From CAWBYL01 sp963793025 (lineage in GTDB: Bacteria > Actinomycetota > Acidimicrobiia > Acidimicrobiales > Acidimicrobilacustridaceae), in the NCBI GenBank assembly GCA_963793025.1, contig CAWBYL010000006.1, positions 558,001 through 622,000 of the forward strand: a stretch of DNA of 64,000 nt, read 5' to 3'. Under the pieces are notes generated by a model that did no database searches, had not been told where the DNA came from, and worked only from the letters and a program-made list of their open reading frames with translations. Made by a program: the position numbers and the translations under genes. Shown here piece after piece: positions 45,958-54,584 of this stretch (position 1 is the stretch's first letter; each line of letters begins with the position of its first letter).

Positions 45958-46998
45958 ATGCCGTACCGGGTGGCGCAGTGGACGACAGGGCACATCGGTC
46001 GGGCGGCGGTCAAGGGGATCCTCGGCCATCCTGATCTCGAGCTGGTGGGCGCCTATGCGTGGAGCAAGAGCAAGGACGGCGTCGACGTCGGCGAGTTGTG
46101 TGGGATCGAGCCGCTCGGCGTGGTGGCCACCGCCGACATCGACACCCTGTTGAGCTGGGAACCCGACTGCGTCAGCTACATGCCCAGGCGGCTCGACGTC
46201 GACGACATGGTCGCCCTTCTCGAAGCCGGTGTGAACGTGGTGAGCAGCTACTTCGTCAACGGCAACATGCTGGGCGACGGGGTGCGCCAACGACTCGAGG
46301 ATGCGGCGCAACGAGGCGGGGCCAGCCTGTTCGGCTCGGGGATCTTCCCGGGGTGGGCCAACTTCATCGCCCCGTTGACGGCTACCGCGACGAGCGGGTT
46401 CGAACGGTTGCGGTTCCTCGAGTCGGTGGACCTCACCTACTACGAGGCCATCGCCAACTTCGCCCAGCACGGGTGGGCGTCCCCGCCCGACGACGAGAAG
46501 TGGACGCCGATCAACCGGGTGCACCTCGGCCAGTACTCGGAGTCGGTCGAGGTCATGGCCGAGATGCTGCACGTGCCGCTGCGGGAGGTGGTGTTCGAGT
46601 ACGAGAGCGCGGTCACGCCTGAGGACCGCACCATCCACGGCTTCACGATGCCCGCCGGGACAGTGGCCGGACAGAAGTGCACGTGGAAGGGCATGGTCGA
46701 CGACGAGGCTGTCATCCAGCTGGAGGTGGTCTGGAACGCCGGCGCAGGCTTGGAGCCCGAGTGGCCGCTGCACCACGGGTACACCATGGAGGTCACCGGG
46801 CAACCCAACCTCCACACCCGGATGCGGTTCTCACCCTCCCCGGAGCAGCTGGCGTCCGGCCGCGTCGCCGACCTCGCTCAGCCGGTCACGGCGATGCCGT
46901 GCGTCAACGCGATCCCGGTGGTGTGCGACGCCGCTCCGGGCATCCGGACGTTCGCCGATCTGCCGCTCATCACCGCCCGGTACACGCCCCGGGGCTGA
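45958..46998 (+). CDS. DapB/diaminopentanoate-dehydrogenase-like oxidoreductase
   Basis: A 346-residue NAD(P)-binding protein: MPYRVAQWTTGHIGRAAVKG (Rossmann motif), LVGAYAWSKSKDGVDVGELC, then SSYFVNGNM and FGSGIFPGWANF. This layout matches the actinobacterial dihydrodipicolinate-reductase-like group with a 2,4-diaminopentanoate dehydrogenase C-terminal domain. These act on small amino or carbonyl substrates; several map to steroid and cyclic-compound catabolic clusters. It is divergent from the LuxR gene. Confidence 0.82.
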   Translation: MPYRVAQWTTGHIGRAAVKGILGHPDLELVGAYAWSKSKDGVDVGELCGIEPLGVVATADIDTLLSWEPDCVSYMPRRLDVDDMVALLEAGVNVVSSYFVNGNMLGDGVRQRLEDAAQRGGASLFGSGIFPGWANFIAPLTATATSGFERLRFLESVDLTYYEAIANFAQHGWASPPDDEKWTPINRVHLGQYSESVEVMAEMLHVPLREVVFEYESAVTPEDRTIHGFTMPAGTVAGQKCTWKGMVDDEAVIQLEVVWNAGAGLEPEWPLHHGYTMEVTGQPNLHTRMRFSPSPEQLASGRVADLAQPVTAMPCVNAIPVVCDAAPGIRTFADLPLITARYTPRG

Positions 46999-47228
46999 GG
47001 CCTGCCCGCTCCGCGTCGACCAGATCGGTGTCGCTGAGGCTCGTCGACACGACGTACTTCGGGAGATCCCTGTCCGCGGCGTGGTCCTTGCCCGGCCCGC
47101 GATCTGGAAGGGCGGTCTCCGGTGCTGGGTTAGTGTGTGACCTCCGTCTCAGGCCAGGGGACGGTCGCATGCGACCGCGGCCTGGGGCGTTCCATGACGT
47201 CGAGACCCCGGGGGGGGAGCACAATACG

Positions 47229-48809
47229 ATGAGGAAACGACGGATTTTGCTAGGGCTGGTCGCAGTTCTGGCGCTGATGGCGGCAGCCTGTTCGAGCTCG
47301 TCGGACGGCGGAAGCAGTACCGACAGCACACAGGTCGACACCCGCGAGGCCGGGATGGGCGGCGACGCCACCATCCTCGGGCCCGAGGTCCGCAGCCTGG
47401 ACCCGTCGCTCGTGATCAACAGCACCACGCAGGGCGCCAGCCTGATCAATGCGATCTACGACACGCTCTACACGATCAACACCGACACGGACTCGATCGA
47501 GCCCCGGATCGCCACCGACTTCACCTCGGACGACGGCATCACCTGGACCATGACGTTGCGTGACGACGTCATGTTCAGCGACGGCACGCCGTTGAACGCC
47601 GAAGCGGTGATGATGAACTGGCAGCGAACGATCGACAACGCCCGCGCCTCGAGCAACGGGCAGATGTTCCAGGTGGAGAGCCTGGCGGCACCCAACGCCA
47701 CGACCTTCGTGGTGACGCTCAACCAGGTGAACTGGCAGTACTGGCGAGGCGTCCCCATCAACGCGCTGACCTGGATCGCCTCCCCGGCCTCCATCGCGGC
47801 CGCCGGCGAGAACTTCGGCAACGACGCCAACGTCGTCGGCGCGGGACCGTTCAAGGTCACCGCCCGCACGCCGGGCTCCGAGACGACCCTGGTCCGCAAC
47901 GACACCTACTGGCAGGAGGGGTTGCCCAAGCTCGACAGCTTCACCTTCCGTCCCGTCGCCGACCAGCAGCAGGTCGCTGACACGGTCACCACCGGTGGTG
48001 CCGACGCCAGCTTCTGGCTGGCCCAGGACCTCACCAAGACCGCTGTCGATCAGGGCATGGGCTCCGTGTCGGTCGACAACCTTCAGGGTGGCACCAGCCT
48101 GCTGTTCAACCAGAACAAGCCGCCGTTCGACAACGTGAAGGCCCGGGAGGCCGTCACCAAGGCCCTCGACATCGATCAGATGCTCGAACAGGTCTTCTTC
48201 AACGGCAACGACCCGATGAACTCGATGTTCCGGGAGGGTTCGCCCTTCTACAACCCGGACATGACCTTCGCCGGGTACAACTCCGAAGAGGCCCAGAACC
48301 TCTTCGACGAGCTGGCCACCGAGAACGGCGGGCCGTTGGTGTTCGACATGGCCGTGTCGACCAACACCCAGAACAACGCCCTGATGCGCCAGCTGCAGAC
48401 TCAGCTCGCGCAGTACGACAACGTGGAGGCGTCGGTGAACACCATCGACGGCGCCAACTACGGCATCACCCTGTTCAGCGGTGACTTCAACCTGGCCCTC
48501 TACGCGGTGGCGTCGCCGGACCCGGAGCCGCAGTTCGTGCAGTTCTGGGACGAGTACCCGATCCCGATCAGCCACCTGATGAGCGACAAGGCGAACCAGG
48601 CCATCCAGGACGGCCGCACGGCCACCGACGAGGCTGGCCGCAAGGCGGCCTACGACTCGCTGCAGGAGGTGCTCGTGAACGAGTACCCGCAGCTGTGGAT
48701 GTACCGCAACGACCAGAGCGCCATCTACTCGCCCAAGACCACCGGCATCTGGGGGTACGGGCAGGGATCGTTCATGATCGACACCTTCGGTTTCGTCGAC
48801 GGAGCGTGA
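47229..48809 (+). CDS. Oligopeptide/dipeptide ABC transporter substrate-binding lipoprotein
   Basis: A 526-residue SBP family 5 protein. Signal core ILLGLVAVLALMAAACSSSS with lipobox Cys, then the family pattern LDPSLVINSTTQGASLINAI, YDTLYTIN, FTSDDGITWTMTLRDDVMFS and GTPLNAEAVMMNWQR. GGGGGAG lies upstream of ATG 47229. It heads an operon with two permeases and two ATPases (49195-53250). It is unrelated to the three orphan lipoproteins. Ligand may be a peptide, but such systems also bind glycosides and other small molecules. Confidence 0.92.
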   Translation: MRKRRILLGLVAVLALMAAACSSSSDGGSSTDSTQVDTREAGMGGDATILGPEVRSLDPSLVINSTTQGASLINAIYDTLYTINTDTDSIEPRIATDFTSDDGITWTMTLRDDVMFSDGTPLNAEAVMMNWQRTIDNARASSNGQMFQVESLAAPNATTFVVTLNQVNWQYWRGVPINALTWIASPASIAAAGENFGNDANVVGAGPFKVTARTPGSETTLVRNDTYWQEGLPKLDSFTFRPVADQQQVADTVTTGGADASFWLAQDLTKTAVDQGMGSVSVDNLQGGTSLLFNQNKPPFDNVKAREAVTKALDIDQMLEQVFFNGNDPMNSMFREGSPFYNPDMTFAGYNSEEAQNLFDELATENGGPLVFDMAVSTNTQNNALMRQLQTQLAQYDNVEASVNTIDGANYGITLFSGDFNLALYAVASPDPEPQFVQFWDEYPIPISHLMSDKANQAIQDGRTATDEAGRKAAYDSLQEVLVNEYPQLWMYRNDQSAIYSPKTTGIWGYGQGSFMIDTFGFVDGA

Positions 48810-48816
48810 GCACGGC

Positions 48817-48842
48817 GGTCCGGGCCCGGGAGGGCCCGGACC
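48817..48842 (+). terminator. Strong hairpin between binding-protein and permease genes
   Basis: GGTCCGGGCCC (48817-48827) and GGGCCCGGACC (48832-48842) form a perfect 11-bp stem with a GGGA loop eight bases after the binding-protein stop. In ABC operons such a structure often limits read-through, or protects the upstream mRNA, so that binding protein exceeds permease. Confidence 0.6.
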
Positions 48843-49021
48843 GATCGGGCGGTGACGATGCAGCGCGGCCCCCCGATGGTCGCGCTGCGCCGCGTCCCCG
48901 GGGCGGGCGAGCAGGCCAGGCCGGCGACGTAGGATCGAGTGTGCCAAGCGTCATGGTTCGGCACGATCGGTCGCCTGTGCGGCCATCGTCGCCGCACGGG
49001 ACGAGCACGCAGGGGGTGCGA

Positions 49022-49198
49022 GTGTTCGGTGAGCGTGAGACGAGGGTGGACCCGGCGGCGTGGCGCGACGCCGCGCTCCTCCCGCAGCTGCTGGTCGAGT
49101 CGTCCGTGACGGGGGCCCGCCTCGGGGGTCGGATGGACGAACGGGCCACTCTGCTGCGTGACCGGCGCCGCCTGACGGCCAGCGAGGAGGAGGCGTGA
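49022..49198 (+). CDS. Small protein coupled to permease gene
   Basis: A 58-residue frame from GTG 49022 (preceded by GGGGG), rich in Arg and Glu: FGERETRVDPAAWRDAALLP to LTASEEEA. Its stop overlaps the permease start by four bases (GTGA), which argues for real translation. No domain is recognised. It may simply ensure translation re-initiation at the permease gene, whose own upstream sequence has no separate strong site. Confidence 0.4.
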   Translation: MFGERETRVDPAAWRDAALLPQLLVESSVTGARLGGRMDERATLLRDRRRLTASEEEA

Positions 49199-50235
49199 CG
49201 ATCGACGCCGACCCGCCCGCAGCGGTCGACGACCCGGCGAGCCCGGAGAGCCCCCCGCCGCGTACCAGGCGCAGCGGGAACGTCGGACGGTTCCTGTTGT
49301 TCAAGCTCGGCCGTGCCGTGCTGGTGGTGATGGGCGCCACCATGCTCACCCAGTGGTTCCTCGAGCTGGCCCCCGGCGGGGTGGCCGCCAGCATCCTGGG
49401 CGAGGCGGCGTCGCCGGAGAACGTGGCCCAGCTCAACCAGGAGCTCGGCCTCGACCGGCCGTTCTTCGTTCGGTACTTCGAGTGGGCCGGGAACGTGCTC
49501 CACGGCGACCTCGGACGCTCACCGATCGACAACCGCTCGGTCTGGGACGCCATCACCACCGCGCTCCCGGTCACCCTCGAGTTGGTCCTGCTGGCCACGG
49601 TGATGGCCCTCGCGCTGGCCGTCAGCACCGCGTTCATCTCCGCCCGGCGGCCCAACGGCATCGTCGACCGGCTCTTCGGTGGCGTCACCTCAGCGGCGTT
49701 GTCGATCCCGACCTTCGTGCTGGGGCCGGTGTTGCTCTACTTCCTTGCGGTCCAGAACAACATCTTCCCGGTCACGGGCTGGAGTCCGTTGAGCGACGGT
49801 CTCGGGGAGAACCTCCGCACCGCGTTGTTGCCCGCGTTCTGCGTCGCCCTTCCCGAGTTCGCCGTGTTCCAGCGACTGTTCCGGGGTGATCTCGTCGCCA
49901 CCCTCGACGAGGACTACATCGACGCGGCGAGAGCCAGGGGGATCGGGGAGGGGCGCATCATGGTTCGCCACGCCTTCCGGCCGGCGTCGATCTCCTTGAT
50001 GACCGTCACCGGCATCAGCATCGGCCGGCTGCTGGGGGGCACCGTCATCGTGGAGTCGCTCTTCGTGCTCCCCGGGCTCGGGTCGCTCCTGCAGACGTCC
50101 ATCATCAAACGTGACCTCATCATGGTCCAGGGCATCGTGGTGTTCGTGGCGGTGGCCTATGTGGTCGTGAACCTGGTGGTCGATCTGCTCTACGGGGTGG
50201 TCGATCCCCGGATCCGTGCGAGGGACGAGCGATGA
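49195..50235 (+). CDS. DppB/OppB-type ABC transporter permease
   Basis: A 346-residue membrane protein with six predicted helices, a Pro-rich cytoplasmic N terminus, and the BPD-transport inner-membrane signature DYIDAARARGIGEGRIMVRH. It starts LLFKLGRAVLVVMGATMLTQ and ends in a cytoplasmic DPRIRARDER tail. GTG 49195 overlaps the upstream small gene. It forms the heterodimeric channel with the permease at 50232, with a four-base overlap between them. Confidence 0.92.
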   Translation: MTIDADPPAAVDDPASPESPPPRTRRSGNVGRFLLFKLGRAVLVVMGATMLTQWFLELAPGGVAASILGEAASPENVAQLNQELGLDRPFFVRYFEWAGNVLHGDLGRSPIDNRSVWDAITTALPVTLELVLLATVMALALAVSTAFISARRPNGIVDRLFGGVTSAALSIPTFVLGPVLLYFLAVQNNIFPVTGWSPLSDGLGENLRTALLPAFCVALPEFAVFQRLFRGDLVATLDEDYIDAARARGIGEGRIMVRHAFRPASISLMTVTGISIGRLLGGTVIVESLFVLPGLGSLLQTSIIKRDLIMVQGIVVFVAVAYVVVNLVVDLLYGVVDPRIRARDER

Positions 50236-51164
50236 GCACCGACCCGATGATCGACGACCGGGGGATGCGCGAGCGCGGCGAGCTCGAGCCCGACGCGCTC
50301 CTTCTGGAGGAGGAGGCGGCGGACGCCGGCCCGCAGATGAAGGGGCGTCGACGGCGCTCGATCGTGCTGTGGGTCTGCCTGGCGTGGATCGTGCTGCTGA
50401 TCCTGGCGGCGTTGTTCGCCAACTTCCTGCCGATCCCCGACCCGGCCAAGCCGGCGGGACCGGCGCGTCTGGCTCCCTTCCAGCAGTGGGGCGACGGCTT
50501 GTCCCTCGGCACGGACGGGTTCGGGCGGTCGAACCTGTCTCGCGTCATCTACGGGGCGCGGGCCTCGATGCTGATCGGCATCCTCGCCTCGTTCATCGGG
50601 CTGGTGGTGGGTGGTTTCGTCGGGCTGATCTCCGGCTACCGGCGGGGCTGGACCGACCGGGGCTCGTCGTTCGTGGTCGACATCCTCCTCGCCTTCCCGC
50701 CACTGGTGTTCCTGCTGACCGTCACCGCGGTGCTCACCCCGAAGTTGTCGACGTTGCTCATCGGCCTGTCGGTGATCATCATCCCCACGTTCGTGCGCCT
50801 CGAGCGGGCGGCGGCCATGGCGTGGGCCGAGCGGCCCTTCGTGCTGGCGGCGCGGTCCTACGGGTCGAAGGACCTGCGCATCGCGGTGCGCCACATCCTG
50901 CCCAACTCGGTGTTGACGCTCATCACGTACATCCCCACCGTCATCTCGGCGCTGATCGTGGCCGAGGGCTCGTTGAGCTTCCTCGGCCTGGGGTTGCCGT
51001 CGCCCACCCCGAGCTGGGGCGGGATGATCGCCGAGGGCAAATCGTCGCTGCGTATCGAGCCCAGCGTGGTGTTCGTCCCGGCGGCGTTCGTGTTCCTCAC
51101 GGTGCTCGCCTTCAACATCGTGGGTGAGCAGGTCCGGGCCCGCTACGACTCGAGGGACCGCTAG
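50232..51164 (+). CDS. DppC/OppC-type ABC transporter permease
   Basis: A 310-residue permease. Long cytoplasmic N terminus rich in Glu and Asp (GELEPDALLLEEEAADAGPQ), first helix WVCLAWIVLLILAALFANFL, the typical LGTDGFGRSNLSRVIYGARA periplasmic segment, and the EAA-like loop RPFVLAARSYGSKDLRIAVR. Partner of DppB in the same operon; overlap of four bases at its start, and the next ATG follows the stop directly. Confidence 0.92.
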   Translation: MSTDPMIDDRGMRERGELEPDALLLEEEAADAGPQMKGRRRRSIVLWVCLAWIVLLILAALFANFLPIPDPAKPAGPARLAPFQQWGDGLSLGTDGFGRSNLSRVIYGARASMLIGILASFIGLVVGGFVGLISGYRRGWTDRGSSFVVDILLAFPPLVFLLTVTAVLTPKLSTLLIGLSVIIIPTFVRLERAAAMAWAERPFVLAARSYGSKDLRIAVRHILPNSVLTLITYIPTVISALIVAEGSLSFLGLGLPSPTPSWGGMIAEGKSSLRIEPSVVFVPAAFVFLTVLAFNIVGEQVRARYDSRDR

Positions 51165-52253
51165 ATGGACATCGCGAGCACCGACCCGGCCGACCCCACC
51201 GTCCCGCTGCTGCAGGTCGAGGACCTCCGCACGGGCATCCACATCGATCGGGGCACCGTGCACGCCGTCGACGGTGTGTCGTTCACGCTCGAACGAGGCC
51301 GCACCCTCGGCGTGGTGGGTGAGTCCGGTTCGGGCAAGACCATGCTGGCCAAGTCGATCATGGGCCTTTTGCCGCGCGGCAAGGTCGACCGCACCGGTTC
51401 GGTCCGGCTCGACGGCGAGGAGCTCCTCCACCGGTCCCGCAAGCAGATGCGCAAGGTGTGGGGCACCGAGCTGTCGATGGTCCCCCAGGACCCGATGACG
51501 TCGCTGAACCCGGTGCGGCGCGTCGGGGACCAGATCACCGAGCCGCTGCGCCACCACCTCTCGCTCGACAAGCGAGAAGCCCGCGCCACTGCGCTCGCCC
51601 TGCTCTCCTCGGTGCGCATCCCCGACCCGGAGAAGCGCCTGCGGGAGTACCCCCACCAGCTCTCCGGAGGGATGCGCCAGCGCGTGGTGATCGCCGCCGC
51701 CCTGGCGTGCGGACCCCGCCTGCTGTTCGCCGACGAGCCCACCACTGCGCTCGACGTCACCGTGCAGGCCCAGATCCTCAACGTGCTGGCCAACATGCAG
51801 CAGGAGCGGCACATGGCGATGGTGCTGGTCACCCACGACCTGGGTGTGGTGGCAGGCCACACCGACGAGATCATCGTCATGTACGCCGGTCAGGTCGTGG
51901 AGCGGGCGCCCACCAAGGTGTTGTTCGCGCAGATGCGGATGCCGTACACACAGGCGCTGCTCGCCTCCATCCCCACCCTCGACGACCCGGTGCACACGCG
52001 CCTGGCGGTCATTCCCGGTCGCCCACCCGACCTGGTGGCCCCGCCGAAGGGTTGCCGCTTCTCACCCCGCTGCGAGTACGCCCAGGACAAGTGCCGACAG
52101 GAGGCGCCCCCACTGACGGCCGACACGCCCGGTCACGACTACCGGTGTTGGTTCCCGGTCGACGGCCCCAAGCTGCGGGTTCCGGCCGCCGCCTCCGCCG
52201 CGCCCGCCTCGATGGGCGCCGACGACGCCGCCGGGCCGGCAGGGGAGCGCTGA
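51165..52253 (+). CDS. DppD/OppD-type ABC transporter ATPase
   Basis: A 362-residue nucleotide-binding subunit: Walker A GESGSGKTMLAKSIMGLLPR, Q-loop VPQDPMTSLNPV, signature LSGGMRQRVVIAAALA, Walker B LLFADEPTTALDVT, and switch His in LVTHDLGVV. The C-terminal oligopeptide/dipeptide transporter extension has four cysteines (CRFSPRCEYAQDKCRQ, YRC) of the kind that bind an Fe-S cluster in DppD/OppD homologues. Immediately follows the DppC stop. Confidence 0.93.
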   Translation: MDIASTDPADPTVPLLQVEDLRTGIHIDRGTVHAVDGVSFTLERGRTLGVVGESGSGKTMLAKSIMGLLPRGKVDRTGSVRLDGEELLHRSRKQMRKVWGTELSMVPQDPMTSLNPVRRVGDQITEPLRHHLSLDKREARATALALLSSVRIPDPEKRLREYPHQLSGGMRQRVVIAAALACGPRLLFADEPTTALDVTVQAQILNVLANMQQERHMAMVLVTHDLGVVAGHTDEIIVMYAGQVVERAPTKVLFAQMRMPYTQALLASIPTLDDPVHTRLAVIPGRPPDLVAPPKGCRFSPRCEYAQDKCRQEAPPLTADTPGHDYRCWFPVDGPKLRVPAAASAAPASMGADDAAGPAGER

Positions 52254-52254
52254 C

Positions 52255-53250
52255 GTGGCCGGAACCGGTACCAGTCACCTGCGCGACGACGCCCTGCTGC
52301 GGGCCGACGAGGTCGTGGTCGAGTTCCCCGTCGGGCGCTCGGGTGCCAAGGTCCACGCCGTCAGCGGCATCAGCATCGACGTCCGCAAGGGCGAGACCCT
52401 CGGCCTGGTGGGGGAGTCGGGCTGCGGCAAGTCCACCTTCGGGCGCGCCCTGCTCCAGCTGCCCCACCCCACCAGCGGCAAGGTCGTGCTCGACGACGTC
52501 GACCTCACCGCGCTGTCCGGCTCGGAGCTGCGGGCGCAGCGCCGCAAGCTGCAGATGATCTTCCAGGACCCGATCTCGGCGCTGAACCCTCGCCAGACCG
52601 TCGGCGCCATCGTCGCCGATCCCCTGGTGGTCTGGAAGGAGGGCACCGCCGAGGACCGGGCCAAGCGGGTGGCCGACGTGCTCGACGCCGTCGGCCTCGA
52701 TCCCGAGACCGCGGTCGGACGCCGACCCCATGAGTTCTCCGGCGGCCAGTGCCAGCGCATCTCCATCGCTCGCTGCCTCGTGCTCGAACCCGACGTCATC
52801 GTGTGCGACGAGCCGGTCTCCGCCCTCGACGTGTCGGTCCAGGCCCAGATCCTGAACCTCCTCGAGGACATGAAGGAGCGCTTCGGGCTCACCCTGATCT
52901 TCATCGCCCACGACCTCGCCGTGGTGCGCAACATCAGTGACCGCATCGCGGTGATGTACCTCGGCAAGCTCTGCGAGGTCGCCCCCTCGGATCGGCTCCA
53001 CGAGAACCCGATGCACCCCTACACCGACGGGCTGCTCAGGGCCATCCCCGTGCCCGACCCGAATGCCGAGGTCGGGGAGAAGGACGAGATGCCCGGCGAG
53101 CTGCCCTCGCCGATCAACCCTCCGAGTGGCTGTCGCTTCCGCACCCGCTGCCCACGCGCCCAGGAGCGCTGCGCGATCGAGGAGCCCACCATGCGCGAGA
53201 TGGCACCCGGGCACCACGTGGCCTGTCACTTCCCCCTCGACGTGACCTGA
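52255..53250 (+). CDS. DppF/OppF-type ABC transporter ATPase
   Basis: A 331-residue ATPase: Walker A GESGCGKSTFGRALLQL, Q-loop IFQDPISALNPRQTVG, signature FSGGQCQRISIARCLV, Walker B VIVCDEPVSALDVSVQ, His in FIAHDLAVVRN. The signature has Cys where QRQR is usual, an odd but tolerated position. The C terminus again has the four-Cys oligopeptide extension (CRFRTRCPRAQERC). GTG 52255 follows AGGGGAG. It closes the importer operon. Confidence 0.92.
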   Translation: MAGTGTSHLRDDALLRADEVVVEFPVGRSGAKVHAVSGISIDVRKGETLGLVGESGCGKSTFGRALLQLPHPTSGKVVLDDVDLTALSGSELRAQRRKLQMIFQDPISALNPRQTVGAIVADPLVVWKEGTAEDRAKRVADVLDAVGLDPETAVGRRPHEFSGGQCQRISIARCLVLEPDVIVCDEPVSALDVSVQAQILNLLEDMKERFGLTLIFIAHDLAVVRNISDRIAVMYLGKLCEVAPSDRLHENPMHPYTDGLLRAIPVPDPNAEVGEKDEMPGELPSPINPPSGCRFRTRCPRAQERCAIEEPTMREMAPGHHVACHFPLDVT

Positions 53251-53333
53251 GGTCCTCGCCTGGTCGCGCTGACGGTCGAGATGGTTCCGGTGGACCGAGG
53301 CGGCGGTGATGATGGGGCCCTCGAGCGGCAGAC

Positions 53334-53552
53334 CTACTTCGGCCGGTAGCTGCGTTCCTCCTGGAGGTGGCCGTTCTTCTTGTGGATCCGCAGGCTCGTC
53401 GATCTGCCCTTTCCAGCTCCGGTTCGGGCCTTCTTCGCCATCCGGTCCACCAGCTGGGCCTTCGAGTCGTCGCTGGCGACCTCTCGGTGCTTGCGACCCT
53501 CGGCGATCCAGCGGTCCTGTTTGAACACGATGTCGATCCGCTTCGCACTCAT
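53334..53552 (-). CDS. DUF2188-like small protein
   Basis: A 72-residue basic protein with the DUF2188 pattern: KQDRWIAEGRKHREVASDDS, KAQLVDRMAKKARTG, and LRIHKKNGHLQEERSYRPK. Such proteins often lie next to toxin-antitoxin or stress genes; function unknown. ATG 53552 is an internal start in an open frame continuous with the HepT-like remnant upstream, so in-frame fusion by loss of the HepT stop is possible. Confidence 0.7.
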   Translation of the reverse strand: MSAKRIDIVFKQDRWIAEGRKHREVASDDSKAQLVDRMAKKARTGAGKGRSTSLRIHKKNGHLQEERSYRPK

Positions 53553-54033
53553 GCGTCGACTCCTGCCCGCATTGTCGTCTTCATAGAACGGCGTGTGGCT
53601 CGTGAGGGTCAGGGTCAGCTCGCCGCAACCTGTTCGTCGGCGATCACCGGTGGAGTGTCCACCGGGTCCCGGTGGATGTCCCGGCCAGGTCCCGTTCCCG
53701 TCCCGGTCGGCGCGCTCGAGGAGCATGCGCACTGTTTCGAGCAGCGGACCCAGCTCGTTGTCGACGACGTCCTGCACGATGGCGTGGTCGGTGTCGAAGT
53801 AGCGGTGAGCGAGGTGGTCACGCATGCGGGCGATCCCGCTCCACGGCACCTCGGGCACCTGGGCCACGAGATCGGGACTGATGGCCTTGACCGCCTCACC
53901 GATCTCGATCAGCCGGACTCGAAGTGCGTCGTAGACCAAGCCGTCGTTTGGTATCACCCCTGGTCAGATGCGCCCGGATCGCTTCGATGGACTCGACGAT
54001 GTCGCCAAGGCGAGCGTCGTCCTGTCGGCTCAA
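53553..54033 (-). pseudogene. HepT-like toxin remnant (frameshifted)
   Basis: The segment VRLIEIGEAVKAISPDLVAQ followed by RMRDHLAHRYFDTDHAIVQD is a HepT/DUF86-type RNase toxin, with the R-x4-6-H-x-Y catalytic pattern. The expected N terminus (SRQDDARLGDIVESIEAIRA) is encoded just upstream from TTG 54033, but in another frame. The frame change lies at about 53950-53960 beside a CCCC run. The 3' end reads into the DUF2188 gene without a stop. It pairs with the MntA remnant next to it, so the module looks decayed. Confidence 0.6.
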
Positions 54034-54337
54034 GCTGCACGGCCTCGGCGAGAACCTCGTCGCGCAGGCGCTCCCGAAGCGTCTCGGGTGTACCGACGTC
54101 GACCTTCACGCCGAGGGCTTCCTCGAGCTCGACGCCGATGGCGAGGATCTCGAACGGGCGCGTGCCCGGCGCAAGCTCAACGAGGAAGTCGATGTCACTC
54201 CCGGGCTGCTCGTCACCTCGGGCGACGGACCCAAAGATGGCAACCGACTCGCCGTGGTGGCGCGCCACGATCGCCTTGAACTCGTCTCGGTGCGACTACA
54301 CCGGATCCCGAAGCGGTCGGATGACGACGTCGGACAT
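53954..54337 (-). pseudogene. MntA-like nucleotidyltransferase antitoxin remnant
   Basis: VAIFGSVARGDEQPGSDIDF is the GSx10DxD minimal nucleotidyltransferase motif, followed by ELEEALGVKVDVGTPETLRE. The natural start appears to be ATG 54337 (MSDVVIRPLRDPV), but codon 14 is an in-frame TAG (54296-54298). Downstream only GTG 54268 could restart, too late for the first helix. After RDEVLAEAVQL the frame continues into unrelated sequence overlapping HepT. MntA normally neutralises HepT by polyadenylylation; here both look inactive. Confidence 0.6.
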
Positions 54338-54448
54338 GCGGCCAGCCTACGGGGTGGTCCCCTTGCGCCGGGTACGTCTATCCGCTGCGTCGCGGAGCGC
54401 GCCCGCTGGTGACTGCCGGCCGGTGGAATCAGGTCAGGTGAGCCATGA

Positions 54449-54476
54449 TCGGTGGTCACAAATGATTGACCACCGA
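54449..54476. repeat. Perfect 10-bp inverted repeat
   Basis: TCGGTGGTCA (54449-54458) and TGACCACCGA (54467-54476) are exact reverse complements separated by the eight-base AT-rich CAAATGAT. It lies upstream of the toxin-antitoxin remnant and downstream of the MarR gene. The TGGTCA/TGACCA core and AT-rich centre look like a GntR- or TetR-type operator rather than a terminator. No intact gene starts next to it. Confidence 0.55.
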
Positions 54477-54584
54477 CCACGTAGGTGGACCGAAGGCCGT
54501 GCGGGCCGCACGTCGGGTATTGGATGGCGCCGAACCCAGGTCGGGCCGGACCCCACGACGGACGCCAAGGGCGCCACACGGACC

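Noticed and set aside
47250..48947. 565-codon minus-strand frame
   Set aside because: Antisense to the oligopeptide binding lipoprotein; a codon-bias shadow.
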